In this document: piece by piece, positions 21,360 to 33,636 of the stretch
Layout of the letters: each line of letters starts with the position of its first letter
Numbering within the stretch: the stretch's first letter is position 1
NCBI GenBank assembly: GCA_001566295.1
Contig: KQ964246.1
Location: 1,054,001 to 1,118,000 of the forward strand
DNA: 64,000 bases
Direction of reading: 5' to 3'
Source: Microdochium bolleyi
Taxonomy: Eukaryota > Ascomycota > Sordariomycetes > Xylariales > Microdochiaceae
Position numbers and translations under genes: made by a program
Notes under the pieces: model-generated
Database searches by the model: none
What the model was told of the DNA's origin: nothing
What the model saw: only the letters and a program-made list of their open reading frames with translations

Positions 21360-24300
21360 GATTGCTGAGGGATGGATGCTACACCACCACTAGGAGCTCA
21401 ATGACAGGTGACGGAGGGGGTTTTGGAGCCACAGGAACTGCTTGGAGGTAGTCGGAGATCGACAGCCTGGGTAGCGAGCCCAATTGGTCCTGGAGGTTGT
21501 TGTAGATGCTCAAACGAGGCTCAAAAAACAACAACAGCTCCGACTCTGGCCGGTGCGGGCAGAGTGACTGAAAGAGTGATGGGGGGAGCCGGGCTGGCGG
21601 CGGCAGCAACAGGATATGGTCCCAGTTGCAATCGGGGGGTTGGAGCGCAGCTAGAACCTATCTTGTGCCAGCGTGAGGTGGTGCTGCTTCAAGAATTCGG
21701 TAGGCTCATGTCGAAAGAAGGAGGAGAGGAAAGGAAGAGAAGAGAGGAAGCTATCGACAGCAGCGGCGCCGCCTAAGAAAAACTTTCGAGCCGCCAAATT
21801 TTTTCCCGATTGTCGCTGTAGCTTGGAGGAGCTCCCCACGCATGCATGCCGGCGACCGGACCAGTAGCATGGAGGGGCGCCAGGGACCTCATGCGGGGCC
21901 CTGGAGGGGTTCGCAGGGCTGCAACATTTGCGTGGCGCACCATGACCGTTCCTGGATAGTTGGTTGACGACGCTTGTGGGAGGGCACAGTCACGGACATG
22001 TCCTATTGTTACTCCTCTCAACCTGCTTGAGTTTCTCCCGTTGATGTTGGTTTTAAAGAGGCCATGGTTGCAACACAACTGCAAGTGGCCCGATGCTCTA
22101 CCACAAATTCACTGGAGAGTGGCCCGCCGGCATGGGCCAGTCACAGCAACACAGAAACATACTCTTTCTGTGACGGAAATAACTCTTGGGGATCAACAGC
22201 ACCTTTGTGCGCCAACTCTTCTGTCAAATGTGCTCCTAGAAGAGCCTCTCGTCGTGACAGCCAATGACAGGACCGATATGCAAGGCTACTGATCGCTTGG
22301 TGCAGGCCAAGCCAGTCCAGGCCTGTCCGCTTGACTCCTTGAACGGCCAGCAACTTTTTTTTCCTTTGCGGCGTCAAACACGCTCGGGCGGGTCAGCAGA
22401 GCCAATCTCTGCACGCGGCGAGTCGTTCCGGAAAGTGATCTGCCAATGAAACACCCGGCTCCGGCCCTAGCCCCCTTGCAGCACACTTTTCAATGGGCGG
22501 TCTACGCGTCAGCTACGTCACACCTTGACGGCACGTCTTTTTTGTCAGGCGTGCTATCGATAAGCTTTTGATAATGGATAAAGCGCGCTTACTTGCGGGA
22601 TTGACACACTCTATGTCTGGCTCCTGATCGACCTGGGGACCTCAAAGGCAAGCTGCTGACTTGTGGTTCTTTGAGGGCTGGCTTGCGATATCTCTTACTG
22701 TACCTTGCCCGCCAATCGTGATTTCGACTGTGCATCGCCGACCGCAGCATCTGATGCGTTGCCGGATCGTGAAGCGAACAAATGTGGCATGGCTCAGACA
22801 TGACTTTCAACCATCGTGAGGGATTGACCCATTTGTAAGTCGAGAATGACAAGGCAGTCACATAGAAGGATTCGCGCATTCTCCACCTCGCAATGACTGC
22901 ATAAGCTAAACGTGGGCTTGAAGCCCGGGGTTTTGTACACGAAACACCTGCTCGCCATGTGACTTGTGTTTGGATTTCTGACCGTGGGGTATGCTGACTG
23001 GAACGTGGAGTCCGGAGATAGCAGAATGCTACGCCAGGGCATGATGCTACTCGCCGAGCCTTCTCCTGAGGGGAAGGGAGTTGGGGTTCGGGGGGAGCCA
23101 GGGATCTCCCACGACGCAGCACCCCCCGGCTGCCTTGCAACCTTCATAGGTCTTGGACGACATGGCGGTGTGGGATGGAGGCGGACAAGTCTGGAAAAGT
23201 TAAGGGGCGTGAATACCTGCCGAGATGCGCGCCGGTAGGTAGCTCGTCCCGAAATCTCGGACAGTGAGGCGACCATATCTGCGCAACCGCGTTGGCCCTG
23301 GCGCTGTGGGAAAAGGCTGCCGTGAAGATCCCGCATGAGAGGCTGTGCATTCTCCCACGACAAGCTGGTCTCGCAAGATATCACGATGGTGCATTGTTCC
23401 GCTCGCTTGTGGACAAAGGGCATCCCTGGATTCGCGGACGCGCGCACGCTTCAGCTGAGTGGAGCAGGCGCCGAGTTGGGTGTCGTGAAGAGTGGTCATG
23501 TGGGCGTCCAAGGTTGCAGACGTGATCTCGCTAGTGCTGTCTGATCGATCCTCGAGCTCTCCACATGCACGCCTCGTGCACGGCTCGAGACTGGGAGACC
23601 CAACCAAGAATGGATGCTATACACATGCAGTGTTCAGACAGTCTACAATCTGTCACTGGGCATCGCAAGCACATACGACGTACGTCGCCCAGTCACAGTT
23701 GAGGCTCGACTGCTCGATGCGGAAAGGGTGCCAAGACCACCCATGACAGAGTCACAAAATCTTGCATGCAGAGGAGAGCACTAATACGGAGTACTTCATC
23801 GAGGTCCCCATTGCTGCAGCTAGCGAAGTTAGTGGCTGCATCCTGGAATGTAAAAGCGCATCTGCCGCTGGACCCGCCAAATAGGATGACAACCTGTCGC
23901 CTGTCAGGCGCACGAGCCTTAGCTCAGAGAGTTTATTGCTGCGCAAAACAGACGACAGCTCTCTTGTAGTCTCGGTGAGAGAGCGTGGAGGGGGGGAGGA
24001 ACATGACTGGCCACAGCACAAACACCAAGTAACGACTGTGCATAAGCCACTCAGTCGAGGATGTCGGCGAGGGTCCGGTCTGTCGCGGAGGACAGAGAAG
24101 ATGGAGCAATCATCAGGACATTGCCCCGTCAGACCAACAGGCCCAGAGGTGAGACACCATGCAGCGTCCGATTCCAGGCCTGCCTTCGCCTGCCATGGCA
24201 GCACCCCGGCATGCAGTCGGTGACTTGCATCAGCCCTGGCACCACAGCGGCTTTGCGTACTGGGGATGGCGACATGACCCTCGGACAAGAGTCAAAATCC

Positions 24301-24371
24301 CCGCAGTCTCAGTCCAAGGTCTCGGCCCTCGATCACGATCTGGTCTGCCTGAGGCGTGTCGACTCCGCCTG

Positions 24372-24372
24372 C

Positions 24373-24407
<35 letters not shown>
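24372..24407. repeat. (CAA)12 microsatellite
   Basis: Twelve uninterrupted CAA units about 590 bases upstream of the channel start codon. If transcribed it would lie in the leader; otherwise it is promoter DNA. Confidence 0.95.
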
Positions 24408-24409
<2 letters not shown>

Positions 24410-24930
24410 GCATTCGGAGCTGCACGATAAGGATCCCCGCTGCAGATGACAGGATGGTGTGATGATGGTTGCCTCAACCGCAGCCCGCGACCTCCGGCAG
24501 CCTGTTGAGAGTGCGGCCGTGTCTGAGCACAAGTAGAAACAAGGCAGCCCAGTGGCCGGTGTCAGGCCTCTGCGAGCCTGGTCACGATCGCTCATCGCGC
24601 ATGGAGGTGCAACATCCACACTTTCCCCACCACTTCAATTACTCACCCCTGCTCCCTCCAGGGATCTCAAGGACTCGATGCATGCACAAGCACGCCGTTA
24701 CTGCTAGTGCTCGACACCAGCTCCCCACGCCCCCCTTATCAGCAGCCAAACAACAAGAAGAGCAGATCCCCATTGTCTTTCGCCGCATCGTGCTTTGGCT
24801 TCTGCTTTGTGCATCACACTCGCTAGGTTCAGGCTTGTCTTTACGTTGAGGACAGAGCAAGATCTTCGTACACGGTGAGATCTTTGCAGCCCAGCGCACG
24901 CCCGCCAATCCTCCGGACAAGATCGTGTCA

Positions 24931-24945
24931 ATGTCTTCCAGGTGA
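24931..24945 (+). promoter_or_regulatory. possible five-codon upstream ORF before the channel gene
   Basis: ATG TCT TCC AGG TGA lies 48 bases before the main ATG at 24993. If the transcript starts upstream of 24931, this minimal uORF could reduce translation. The AG/GTGAAC inside it could alternatively be a splice donor. Both readings are inferences. Confidence 0.35.
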
Positions 24946-24992
24946 ACACCAAGGTCGCGCGTTTGTCGCTCCAGACCAGCGAAACCTCGACC

Positions 24993-27900
24993 ATGGCGAG
25001 CATCACTCCAGCCAGAGCGGTCCTGTCCTCTTTACTGCGGCCAAACCGGGCTATGATCTCCAGGCGCAGCGACCCGACCACCTTTCGCACGAACCCAGAC
25101 ACGCCCTCGCCCGGCCCAGTATCTCGAACTCAGTACGACGAACACCGCCATGCCACTGCCGACTTCACCACCGAGGCCGACGACGATGAGGAAGATGAGG
25201 AGGAAGAGGAGGAGGAAGAGCAAGAAGACGACGAGGAGAACCACAGTGGGGACGACAGACAAGGACGCAGTGCTGGTTTCACGCGGAGCAGACCGGACTA
25301 CTTCCACCGCAACAGCCAGGAGGGACGCCGTAGTTCGAGAGACTTGCTGCCTCTTTTCTCCGCTAGCCACCTGGGTGAGTCTTGTATTCCGGCGCCAGGA
25401 TTGCCCCAAGACATACAGATGGCAGATGCTGATCCTCGTATTGTACAGATGCCCTCCCTGTTTACAGCATCGTCCACGCTATCCGAATCATAATCCAGAC
25501 CAGGACGGAGACGACGCTCACCTGGGACCAGATCCGATCGCCCCAAGTCTCGCAGTTCCTCGTCAAGCCGATGCTTCAGCAAATTCGCACGCAGCATTTC
25601 AATCGGGCTACCTTGTATGCCCTGATGGCTAATTCTTTGCAATTCGCGAAAGAAGCACAGCTCTATCCTGGCAATGCCGGTGTGAGCGGTACACGGGCGC
25701 TAGTCTGCGAGGTTTTGGCGCTGAGGCTGTTGAAAGAGTACAGCACCCGAGAGCTGATCGATGCGCTATCCTACGACTTTTACCCACTGCAGGGTGTTCC
25801 TGACTGGCCTTCGACCCCCGGGCCGCGGACTCCAGATAAAGCCAAGCCGTCCACGGCCAGGTCTTCGACCTTCGAGGTGGCGATCCGAGCTTCGGCCAAA
25901 CACTTCCTGTCGCATCCGCTAGTCGTTCAGCAGCTCGAGGCGATCTGGAATGGCGCCATCTGCTTTTACTCTTCACAGGATAGCTTGCATCGACAGCCAC
26001 CACCGACCCCAGATCAGCCGAATGCCAACAACCAGCGGACTCGGCCTGTGGACGCTCGGACGCCGTTGTTGACGTTCAATCTTCCCAAGGAGCAGAGGGA
26101 GACCCTTCCTGTTCACGAGGCTCCAGTGAGACGCACTGTCTCGCTGTACGACCCTCATCATGCTTCTCTCTTCAAGCTCTCCAGGTTGAGGGTGCCGCGC
26201 TACCGGCAGTTCCTCTCTACAGCGTCGCTGTTCATTCTTATCTGCCTGTTCATTGCTGTTCTCGTTCAGAGACCAGCACAGATCAGTCTACTGGAGCTGA
26301 TCTTCTGGTTCTGGAGCGCTGGCTTCATGTTGGACGAGGTCGTGGGTTTCAACGAGCAGGGCTTCTCGCTCTACATCATGAGCTTTTGGAATGTCTTTGA
26401 TCTAGGCATCCTGCTTCTCCTGGTGATGTATTACTGCATGCGTGCATACGGCGTCTTCCTCATCGACTCTCAAGACTGGAACGACATGGCATTCGATGTG
26501 CTGGCAGCCAACGCCATCCTTCTGTTGCCTCGTATCTTCAGTGTGCTTGACCATTATCCGTACTTCTCTCAGCTCCTGATTGCTATGCGGCTGATGGCAG
26601 TCGACTTGGCAGCTGTGTTTGTCCTGATCGTGATGAGCTGTTCCGGATTCTTTGTTTTCTTCACCTTCTCCAAGAACAACAATAACGCTGCGGATGTCGG
26701 CTACAGGATCTTCCAGATCTTGATGGGATTTACACCTGCTGCTTGGGATGCGTAAGTCGTTGCTTCCCGTATGCTTTGTGCTTGTACTAACGTTTGCGTA
26801 GATGGGCGGAATCCGATGCGCTTGGCAGGGTTATCTTGGTCATCTTCTTGATCATCTGTCACTTTGTGATTGTGTGAGTGCAAACCGACTACTCCAGCTT
26901 GCGCCAATAGTGTCTCTAACAGAACCGCAGTACTGTCTTGATCACCATCTTGACGAACTCGTTTATGAGAATCGCCTCGAACGCGAAAGAGGAGCACCAG
27001 TATGTTACTATGACAGCGTTCCAACAGTTTGGTCACCAGTCAGCTAATGTATGCTAGGTTTTTGTTCGCTATCAACACCATCTCGATGGTCAAGAACGAC
27101 TCTCTATTCTCCTACATCGCGCCGTCAAATATTCTAGCCTGGATGCTTATGCCACTGAGATATGTGATGCCCATCCGGCAGTTCGTGATTCTCAACCGCA
27201 ACGTCATCAAACTCACCCACTTCCCACTTCTTTTCGGCATCTTCTTCTACGAGAGATATCTCCTCGCTTCCACGATCTACGAGCCGACCGATCTTATCGA
27301 TAATCACACTAGGCGTGCGAGTAGATATCGAGCCATGTTCTCGGATCCGATGAACCGTGGGGGTTTGTTCAGCCCCAACATTCGCGCTCGTGAGGAGTCT
27401 GTCGCTGGCATGCAAAAGGATAGAGCCTTGGAAGAGGTTTTCCGGAGACCTCCGGACATGAACACGCTGCGTACCCAGAGGAGACAGGAGCGGAGGAAAA
27501 CGCAGACTGCCATCCGTAACTGGATGGACCAGAATGACGAGCTGGGCGAGACTCTCAGCCACTGGCCGACGATCGACACCCGCCGAAGCATTTCCCAGCG
27601 ACGCCTCAGCTGGACAAAAGACCTGCCCAGAGCTCCGCGTCACTTGTCAGATGTCAGGTCCACCGCGAGCGATCCTGCCGACATGATATCGAACAGTGGC
27701 TTTCCATTCGGCACGTTCAGGGAAACGCTGGCTCGCCAGAATGCTCACCAGCAACCCTATCAGGATCAGACCGACGCGGACGGCGACGACGAGCTTGTGA
27801 CTAATGACGAGGCAGAAGATGACGACCAGCCAGACGAGTCTGCGGTGGCCGGCACGAACAATCGAAGCTCGCAAGACTACTTCTCAACCCCGTTGACCGC

Positions 27901-28900
27901 TCGGCGAACCACTGTCGCTGCGCCGTCTTCACTGAGCTCATCGATCAACCCGTCTGGGAAGGACTCGTCGCCGCAGGCCGTGCAGCAAGCCCGCCGAGCA
28001 GGCATGCACAACCGCACCCTCTCGACCAACACAATCTTGTATGCACCACAGGAGTTCGGACGACGAGGACCGAGCCCCTCCTCGATTTCGGAGGAACCCT
28101 CCGCCGGACGATCGCGGCCGCGAACGGCAAAGATGGTCACCACAATCGAGTCGTCGGCGCCGAGCGGCACCCGCTCTCCGCGGAAGACCCAGTACACAAC
28201 GACACCGACGCGCCCCAAGCCGATACCGTCGAAGTCTGTACCCAACCGGAACCTGATGCCTCAGCTCGACTCGAGATTGCGGCGGCAGCTGTCATCTATC
28301 GACATGGACATCAACTCGGACATGGGCATAGATGCCCACAATGACTTCGGGGCGGTGCCCGCTTCCTTCGCCACACAGATGGCCATGGCGACAGGCCAGC
28401 TCAAAGGGCTCGGCCGCGGGTCTGCAGAGGAGCGTGACAACGCCGACCGTATGAGCAGGCTGGTCCTGGCACGGATGAAGACGCTGGAAGAGGGTCTCGC
28501 CGACGTGGCCAAGAACATGCGCGTCCTTCGGAGTGTGGTGCCGACAGCGCAGAACTCGGGAGACGACGTCAGCCTGGACGGCAGCGGCGGGCACGGGCCC
28601 GTGGTGCGGCAGAGGCTCATCATACCTGCTGTGACCGACAAGCGGAGGTCTGGGGCCCAGCAGAAGCAGTATGTCAAGGGGGAGCGCAGCCGCCCGGCGA
28701 CGGCAGCCAGGTCGTCAGACAAGAGCGGCAGTCGCGGCAGCAACGAGGCGCAGCGGTCACCTGCTCAAGAGGGGAGACACAAGAGGAGCAGCAAGGGGAA
28801 AGAGGTGGCCCTGGCGTCCTCGTCTGATGACGACGACGACGACAGCTCGGACAAGTTTGTCAGCCCGAGAGTCTCCTTGCGACGCGGCTCATCTTTCTAA
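24993..28900 (+). CDS. TRP-like / YVC1-related cation channel
   Basis: Five exons, 24993-25374, 25449-26751, 26802-26873, 26931-26999 and 27058-28900, encode 1222 residues. The ATG at 24993 has a good context; the upstream in-frame start is GTG. An acidic N-terminus (poly-Glu near residues 65-85) leads into the helical domain shared with fungal YVC1-type channels (DALPVYSIVHAIR just after intron 1; VLALRLLKEYSTRELIDALS). Hydrophobic segments from about residue 380 to 600 include FLSTASLFILICLFIAVLVQ, MSFWNVFDLGILLLLVMYY and, after the pore-like FQILMGFTPAAWDAW, VILVIFLIICHFVIVTVLIT. The rest is a long cytosolic tail with Ser/Arg/Asp-rich disorder. Yeast YVC1 is a vacuolar calcium-release channel; whether this paralogue is vacuolar or plasma-membrane cannot be told. 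The two tiny exons (72 and 69 nt) encode the last transmembrane helix. Confidence 0.9.
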
Positions 28901-29670
28901 AACCCCTTGGTCTTTCTGCACCCGGAGCACTTTATTAGTTGAGGAGCATCAGAGGCATCATAGAAGCGTCGGGACTTCTTACATGAGACTAATGAGCCCT
29001 TACGGGAGGATTGTCAGGAGGAGGCTCCTCGGGCGGGTGGTTGCGGTGGAATTGGCATGGTGGTATTGTGCTACGTGGGTACATAGCGATCACATTGGGT
29101 TTTCCCTATTGCATGGCAATGGCGCGCGCGTGTCTTTCTGTTGTTTTTCTGGTTTTTATCATCGGTCTCGGGATATTGGGGTGGGGTGAGTGGAAGAGAG
29201 AGTCCAGTGTTCTAGCAGTAATATGGAGAGGAGACTGGGAGTGTGGCGAGCGTATGAATGACAGTCATACTTGCTGCAGCGCAGCGCGGAACGAGGAACA
29301 ACAGCAACGGCAGCCCGTCTGATCATCGTCTTTTTGCAACCTACCCTGGCCTGCACTGGCCGTCGATTGTGCCGCGTCCCAGAAAGTGAGTGAGTGAGTG
29401 CATGCGTCGCTGCGTAGGTCGTCGCCACTATCTATCCGCAGAAGCGGCCGTACATTATGCGCTTGGCCCGACCGATCATTTCTGCTTCTGGTCGTTGGTA
29501 CGCCTTGTCTATTGTATCAGACATAACGCCGAGTTTTTGGACGTATAGTCGTCGAGGTCCACGGACGTCCAGAGCTCTACATACTGCCAAGCACTTTCTG
29601 GGTTTGTGTACAATAGGCAGATAGATATAGGATAATACATTCATTTATTCATCATTCCAGGTCTGCAAGT
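28901..29670. other. intergenic region between convergent 3' ends
   Basis: Separates the channel and the RING gene, both of which end here. A (GTGA)n-like run of four units lies at 29385-29400. Nothing else was recognised. Confidence 0.55.
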
Positions 29671-31421
29671 CTAAGACCGTCTATCGCGGAACTGGTCACG
29701 GAACCAGCTGAACGGTCCACCACCGCCGCCGCTGTTGCTGTTGTTGTTGCTGTTGCTATTGCTGGTATCGTCTCGTGCGGCAGAGGGCCGATCCAGCCTC
29801 TCCTGCTCGCGATCTCGTTCTCCAATATCCCGCAGCGCGTCGAGCCGGGCCGAGCCGTGCTCCCTGAGATTGGCCCTGCGCCGCTCTGCTGCCGAGATCT
29901 CGCGCGGCGAGCCGCTGCTGCTGGCGAAGACGCTTCCTGACGACTGCGCCGGGTGCGTCCAGGTCGGTCTGGTCCAGTCCGGTGGTGGTGTTGGTGCTGG
30001 GGGCGCGTTCATGGACCAGAAGGACGGCATCTGTTGTGTTTGCATTTGCGGCTGTGAGGAAGGTCCGGCGGCACCGGCTGCCGTCGCGGACGCTGATGTC
30101 GAAGCACCCGCGCTTGGAGACTGCGGCTGGCCCGTGGCGTCACCGTCGATAGGTGCACGGCAGATCGGGCACGTCTTGTGCTCCTTCAGCCAGAGCACGA
30201 CACACTCCTCGTGGAACCAATGCTTGCACGGCAGGAACGTTGCCGTATCGCCCATCAGCATGTCGTCGATGCAGATTGTGCACTCCCCCTGGGGCTCGCC
30301 GCCCAGGGCCTCCTTGTCGAGAGGTTTGCGGACCAACGACTTGATGGCCTCTTCCGATGCAGGCGCTGCCGCGTTCGACTGCGGGTTCGCCTCCATCAGG
30401 TTCGTGATAATGCGGTCCAGAGCCTCTTGCGTGTACACGCCGTCGCCGTATGTGCCGTGCGGGTTCAGTAGATTCGCGAAGAGCTGGTTCAGGGCGGTGG
30501 CGAGATCGAGCGGTCTGTTCGGTCCTCCGGGAACGCCATCTTGGTCTGGTCTCGTCTGGCCATTGTTGTCGTATCCATCGTGCTCCAGCGGGGGTCCGCG
30601 GAATATATCACCAAATACTCTGCACATCCTAAGTCAGCAACTGGACCACAAGAAAAGTGCAAGGCACCCGAGAGTCGAGACGACGAGCGGGGTGGACAGG
30701 TCGACTTTCATGGATATGTTGTTACTCACCTTTGGAATTCAGCATCGCCACCAGCGAGAGCGCCCGGCTGCCTGTTCTGCCTACTGCCGGGCCCCGTGAT
30801 GGTGATGCTGCTGATCCCTCCTGTAAAGTTGGGTCCAGAGAAGCTCTGGTACGTGACGTGCCGTGGTCCGCCGGTATGGGTTGTCTGATGATGTTGTCCC
30901 GGCCGAGGCCCTACGGGGCCGCCGGGGCCACCTATGTCGCCTAGCAGCTCCTGGAAACTCCGGATGATATCCGCTCCGTCACCAGGATTCGTGCGCCGAT
31001 TGGCACTGCTGCCGCCGAATGGAGGTGGCGGGAAACGCTCTGGTCCTCGATAGACGCTGCGTCGACCAAAGAACCCTGCTCCGCTGCCACCGCCACCGTC
31101 CGGCGCAGGCGGATACCGGAAGTCGTCTATGTCGGCCTCATCGGGATCTGAGTCGTTATCTCGGAATCGTGTGCGGTGGCGGATGCCTGCTGGTGATGTG
31201 GGATCGGGACCGTCTGAGAAGTCGTCGTTCATGGATCTGGGGTCGTTCTCTGGGGAGACAATCTCTGTCGCCTCGCCGTGGCACCGAGGGCAGACCAGTG
31301 ATTCGTTGTCGGGCTGCTCGTCTTTGTACCACTCGTGGTCGCAGGCGTGGCAGAAGACGACTTCGCGGCCGGTTGTGGCGTCGAGGTGCTGCTGGCCCGG
31401 CCTCCCGAACTGTGAGGCCAT
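29671..31421 (-). CDS. RING-H2 E3 ubiquitin ligase with N-terminal zinc ribbon (RNF115/126 type)
   Basis: Two exons, 31421-30730 and 30619-29671, give 546 residues; the 110-nt intron has GTGAGT and TGCAG ends. Near the N-terminus CHAC...CPRC (Cys24, 27, 44, 47) forms a zinc ribbon as in RNF115/RNF126, where it binds ubiquitin or client proteins. The middle is Gly/Pro/Asp-rich. The RING-H2 finger lies at about residues 344-384 (CTICIDD, LPCKHWFHEECV, CPIC), with all eight ligands present. The C-terminus is low-complexity and Arg/Glu-rich, with an Asn/Ser run from AAC-type codons. Such ligases act in cytosolic quality control and membrane-protein turnover in other eukaryotes; the specific target here is unknown. 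Confidence 0.92.
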
Positions 31422-33272
31422 GTTTCTGGTTCTGCGGTTGTTGTGCGCGGCTTCTTCCTGCTGGTGCTGCTGATAGGCGGCGAGCGCGGTGACTCCCAGG
31501 CCTATTGCGAGGCCAGCTGCGCGGAGTGCTCGGAACGCCAGGGTGACGGTTTTCGGTGTTGCCGTGGGATGGAGACGATGACGGAGAGGACGGGAGCCAA
31601 GACGTGAGCTTTATGCGGTCGGCAGCCCCGCCGTTTGGACAGGCCGTGGTGACGTGTTCTGCCTGGTCTATCGACACTGCAGCAGTGAGTGCCGGAGGGT
31701 GCCGTCGCTCTGTGTGAATGGAAGGTGACGTTGGGATGAGCATGCGTGATTCAGAGGGCGGGAAAGCAGACGAGGCAGCGTGCGGAGGAAGGAGACGGTT
31801 GCGTTGTAAGACGTGCGGGAAGACAAAGGCAAGGTTGGCTATCAGGTCAGGTCAGGTCAGGCTGCGGATGACGGAGGATTGAATACGGTGCACTACAAAG
31901 GAACGGCGTTGCGGCATGACGGGATCACAAGACGGCTGCGTGTCGTGTGGGTGGCTCTGCGCCGGCTTTTGGTGCTCTGGTGCTCCGCCTCGCCCCGAGC
32001 TTGCTACAGGCGCAAGTGCAAGCGCAAGTGCGTCAGAGCTCCCGCCTGCCTTGACGTCGTTTGCTGCTGCGACAGCGGCTGCGGAGCCGGATTATGTAAG
32101 GCCGCCCAGGGCCAGCGGTGTCCGAGATCCAGATCGGATGTCTCGACGTCCACAGTTTCAGATACTTGGAGATTCAAGGGCATGGCTAGCCGTGTATACA
32201 CATGTATGTAATGAATACCACATGTGGTCACGGCCAGAGAAATTGCCACGCCGCCGAGCAGCCTGTCGTCGACGCAGAGCAGCCACCACCTACTTGGATG
32301 CTGGGCTTTGGGGCCGCCCCACATGTTCCAGCGCCGTGTAAGTGCCTACATGGCACGTCCTGGACTGGGCTGTCTGTCTCTCTGGAAGAGTCTGGAAGAC
32401 TGCACAGCACACCAACACTGCAAGGAGCCACCGTCGGCCAGAACAGCTTGTCTTGCCCAGCCCTCTCCACTTGCCGGGTACCAGTGTCAACAGGTGTCGA
32501 CGGACCCTGCATGGGATCGTCCAATGCCTCGGCCCTGCCCTCGATCCCCCGTGCCCGGCTGCCTGGAGCTGTCGCTAGCTCCCATTGATCGTGCCACCCG
32601 CAGGAAATTGTTGGGGACGGCCCAGATGCCGCCTGCGCTTCCCCGCAGAGGGCGGCCCCCCGGTGCCGTGCCTCACGCAGCACGTCTGTGGGGAAGAGCT
32701 TCCCCCAAGCCATCCATCTCCACGCCACCCACTAGAGCTATTACGCACGCGTTCCCTCATGGACCCAACAACAGGACACTGGCTGGACTGCGAGGACAGC
32801 ACAGCTGTGCGTGGGAGCGATGTGCCGAGGGCGGCTGGGGCAGGGATCGCTTCTCTCCCCGGGAACTATCTTCCACTTGTCGGTAGGGACCGAGTACTAG
32901 TTGGTAGTCTCGCTCTTATCATGCTGGCACACGCCACCGCCCTTTTCAAATGCATCATCACCTCGACCGTATCTACCCATTGTTCATCTGCTCTGCTCCC
33001 AACCCATCTCTTACTTGACATACTTGACACACTTGACACACGCCTCACCACACTTTTCTTCATTTTCCCCGCCTGCAGGAGCTCAGTCTGGTACGGCCTG
33101 TAGACAAATCTTTTTCCTTGGTGCTTACAGTGACAAGAGCACCCGAGCGAGCGGATCGACCCATCACGTCCACAACCGGGTTGTCTTATCAGCACCACCA
33201 CAGCCCCTGTGCCCACCGCCGAAAACCGCAATGCATCACGCGACTCCCAACACTCGGCGTCCTGCGCCTGCC
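31422..33272. other. 1.85-kb divergent intergenic region
   Basis: Lies between the RING gene and the small membrane-protein gene and must contain both promoters. A TCAGG x4 tandem repeat is at 31842-31861, and an imperfect (GCAAGT)-type repeat is near 32010-32030. Open frames such as 32728-32228 minus lack an ATG start or domain. The 32900-33110 part is pyrimidine-rich on the plus strand, consistent with a fungal promoter/leader for the gene at 33273. Confidence 0.5.
31842..31861. repeat. TCAGG x4 tandem repeat
   Basis: Four perfect pentamer copies in the divergent intergenic region upstream of the RING gene. No function is apparent. Confidence 0.85.
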
Positions 33273-33636
33273 ATGGCCAACACGGCCAGCAGCAACAACC
33301 TACTCTTGTACGATATCCTCGCCTTTCCAACTTGCTCCTTGCCCTTCATTGTCATTCATCGTTCCCCGTGATTCGCATACAATATGTAACACGATGATAT
33401 CCGGCAAGGTGGGATGACACCGCAGCCCGTCACTAACATATTCTCTTCCGCACAACAACAGCCGCAACCGCAGACTCAGCGTCGCCGCAGGCCTGGCCAC
33501 GGCCGCCGCCGCCTTCGCGGCCGTCCGGTACAAGCAGGCTTCCATGTCGCGGAACGAGCTGCGCCAGCGCACCGCCGCGACCGCCGAGCAGCCCAACTTC
33601 TACGTCAGCGTCGACCGGAGCGGCGGAGGGATCTGA
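33273..33636 (+). CDS. 69-residue single-pass membrane protein, probably mitochondrial
   Basis: Two exons, 33273-33307 and 33462-33636, joined across a 154-nt intron with a GTACGA donor, a CACTAACAT branch site at 33431 and an ACAG acceptor; the phase is restored as a Phe codon. Exon 1 encodes MANTASSNNLL. Exon 2 begins RNRRLSVAAGLATAAAA, a basic patch followed by an Ala-rich hydrophobic helix (about residues 17-33), then VRYKQASMSRNELRQRTA and the end NFYVSVDRSGGGI. The coding case rests on intron phase, the perfect branch site and the protein-like composition of exon 2, which is too short to be noticed as an open frame alone. A small inner-membrane protein of mitochondria is a reasonable guess from the basic-plus-helix layout; I do not recognise the family. 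Confidence 0.7.

Larger units (their letters stand above)
21360..24992. other. 3.6-kb divergent intergenic region between URA2 and the channel gene
   Basis: The longest stretch here bounded by two divergent promoters. Open frames at 23140-22589, 23447-22794 and 24288-23752 (minus) and 24061-24462 (plus) have no domain or convincing exon structure. The last reads a poly-Asn run from the CAA repeat at 24372. A TACGGAGTA motif, nearly self-complementary, lies near 23788. No tRNA or mobile element was recognised. Confidence 0.5.

Noticed and set aside
22589..23447. overlapping minus-strand frames in the URA2-channel spacer
   Set aside because: Mutually overlapping, no ATG-to-stop model with fungal splice sites, no domain.
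24061..24462. 133-codon frame with a poly-Asn run
   Set aside because: Asn run comes from the CAA microsatellite; the rest shows no family and lies in a promoter region.
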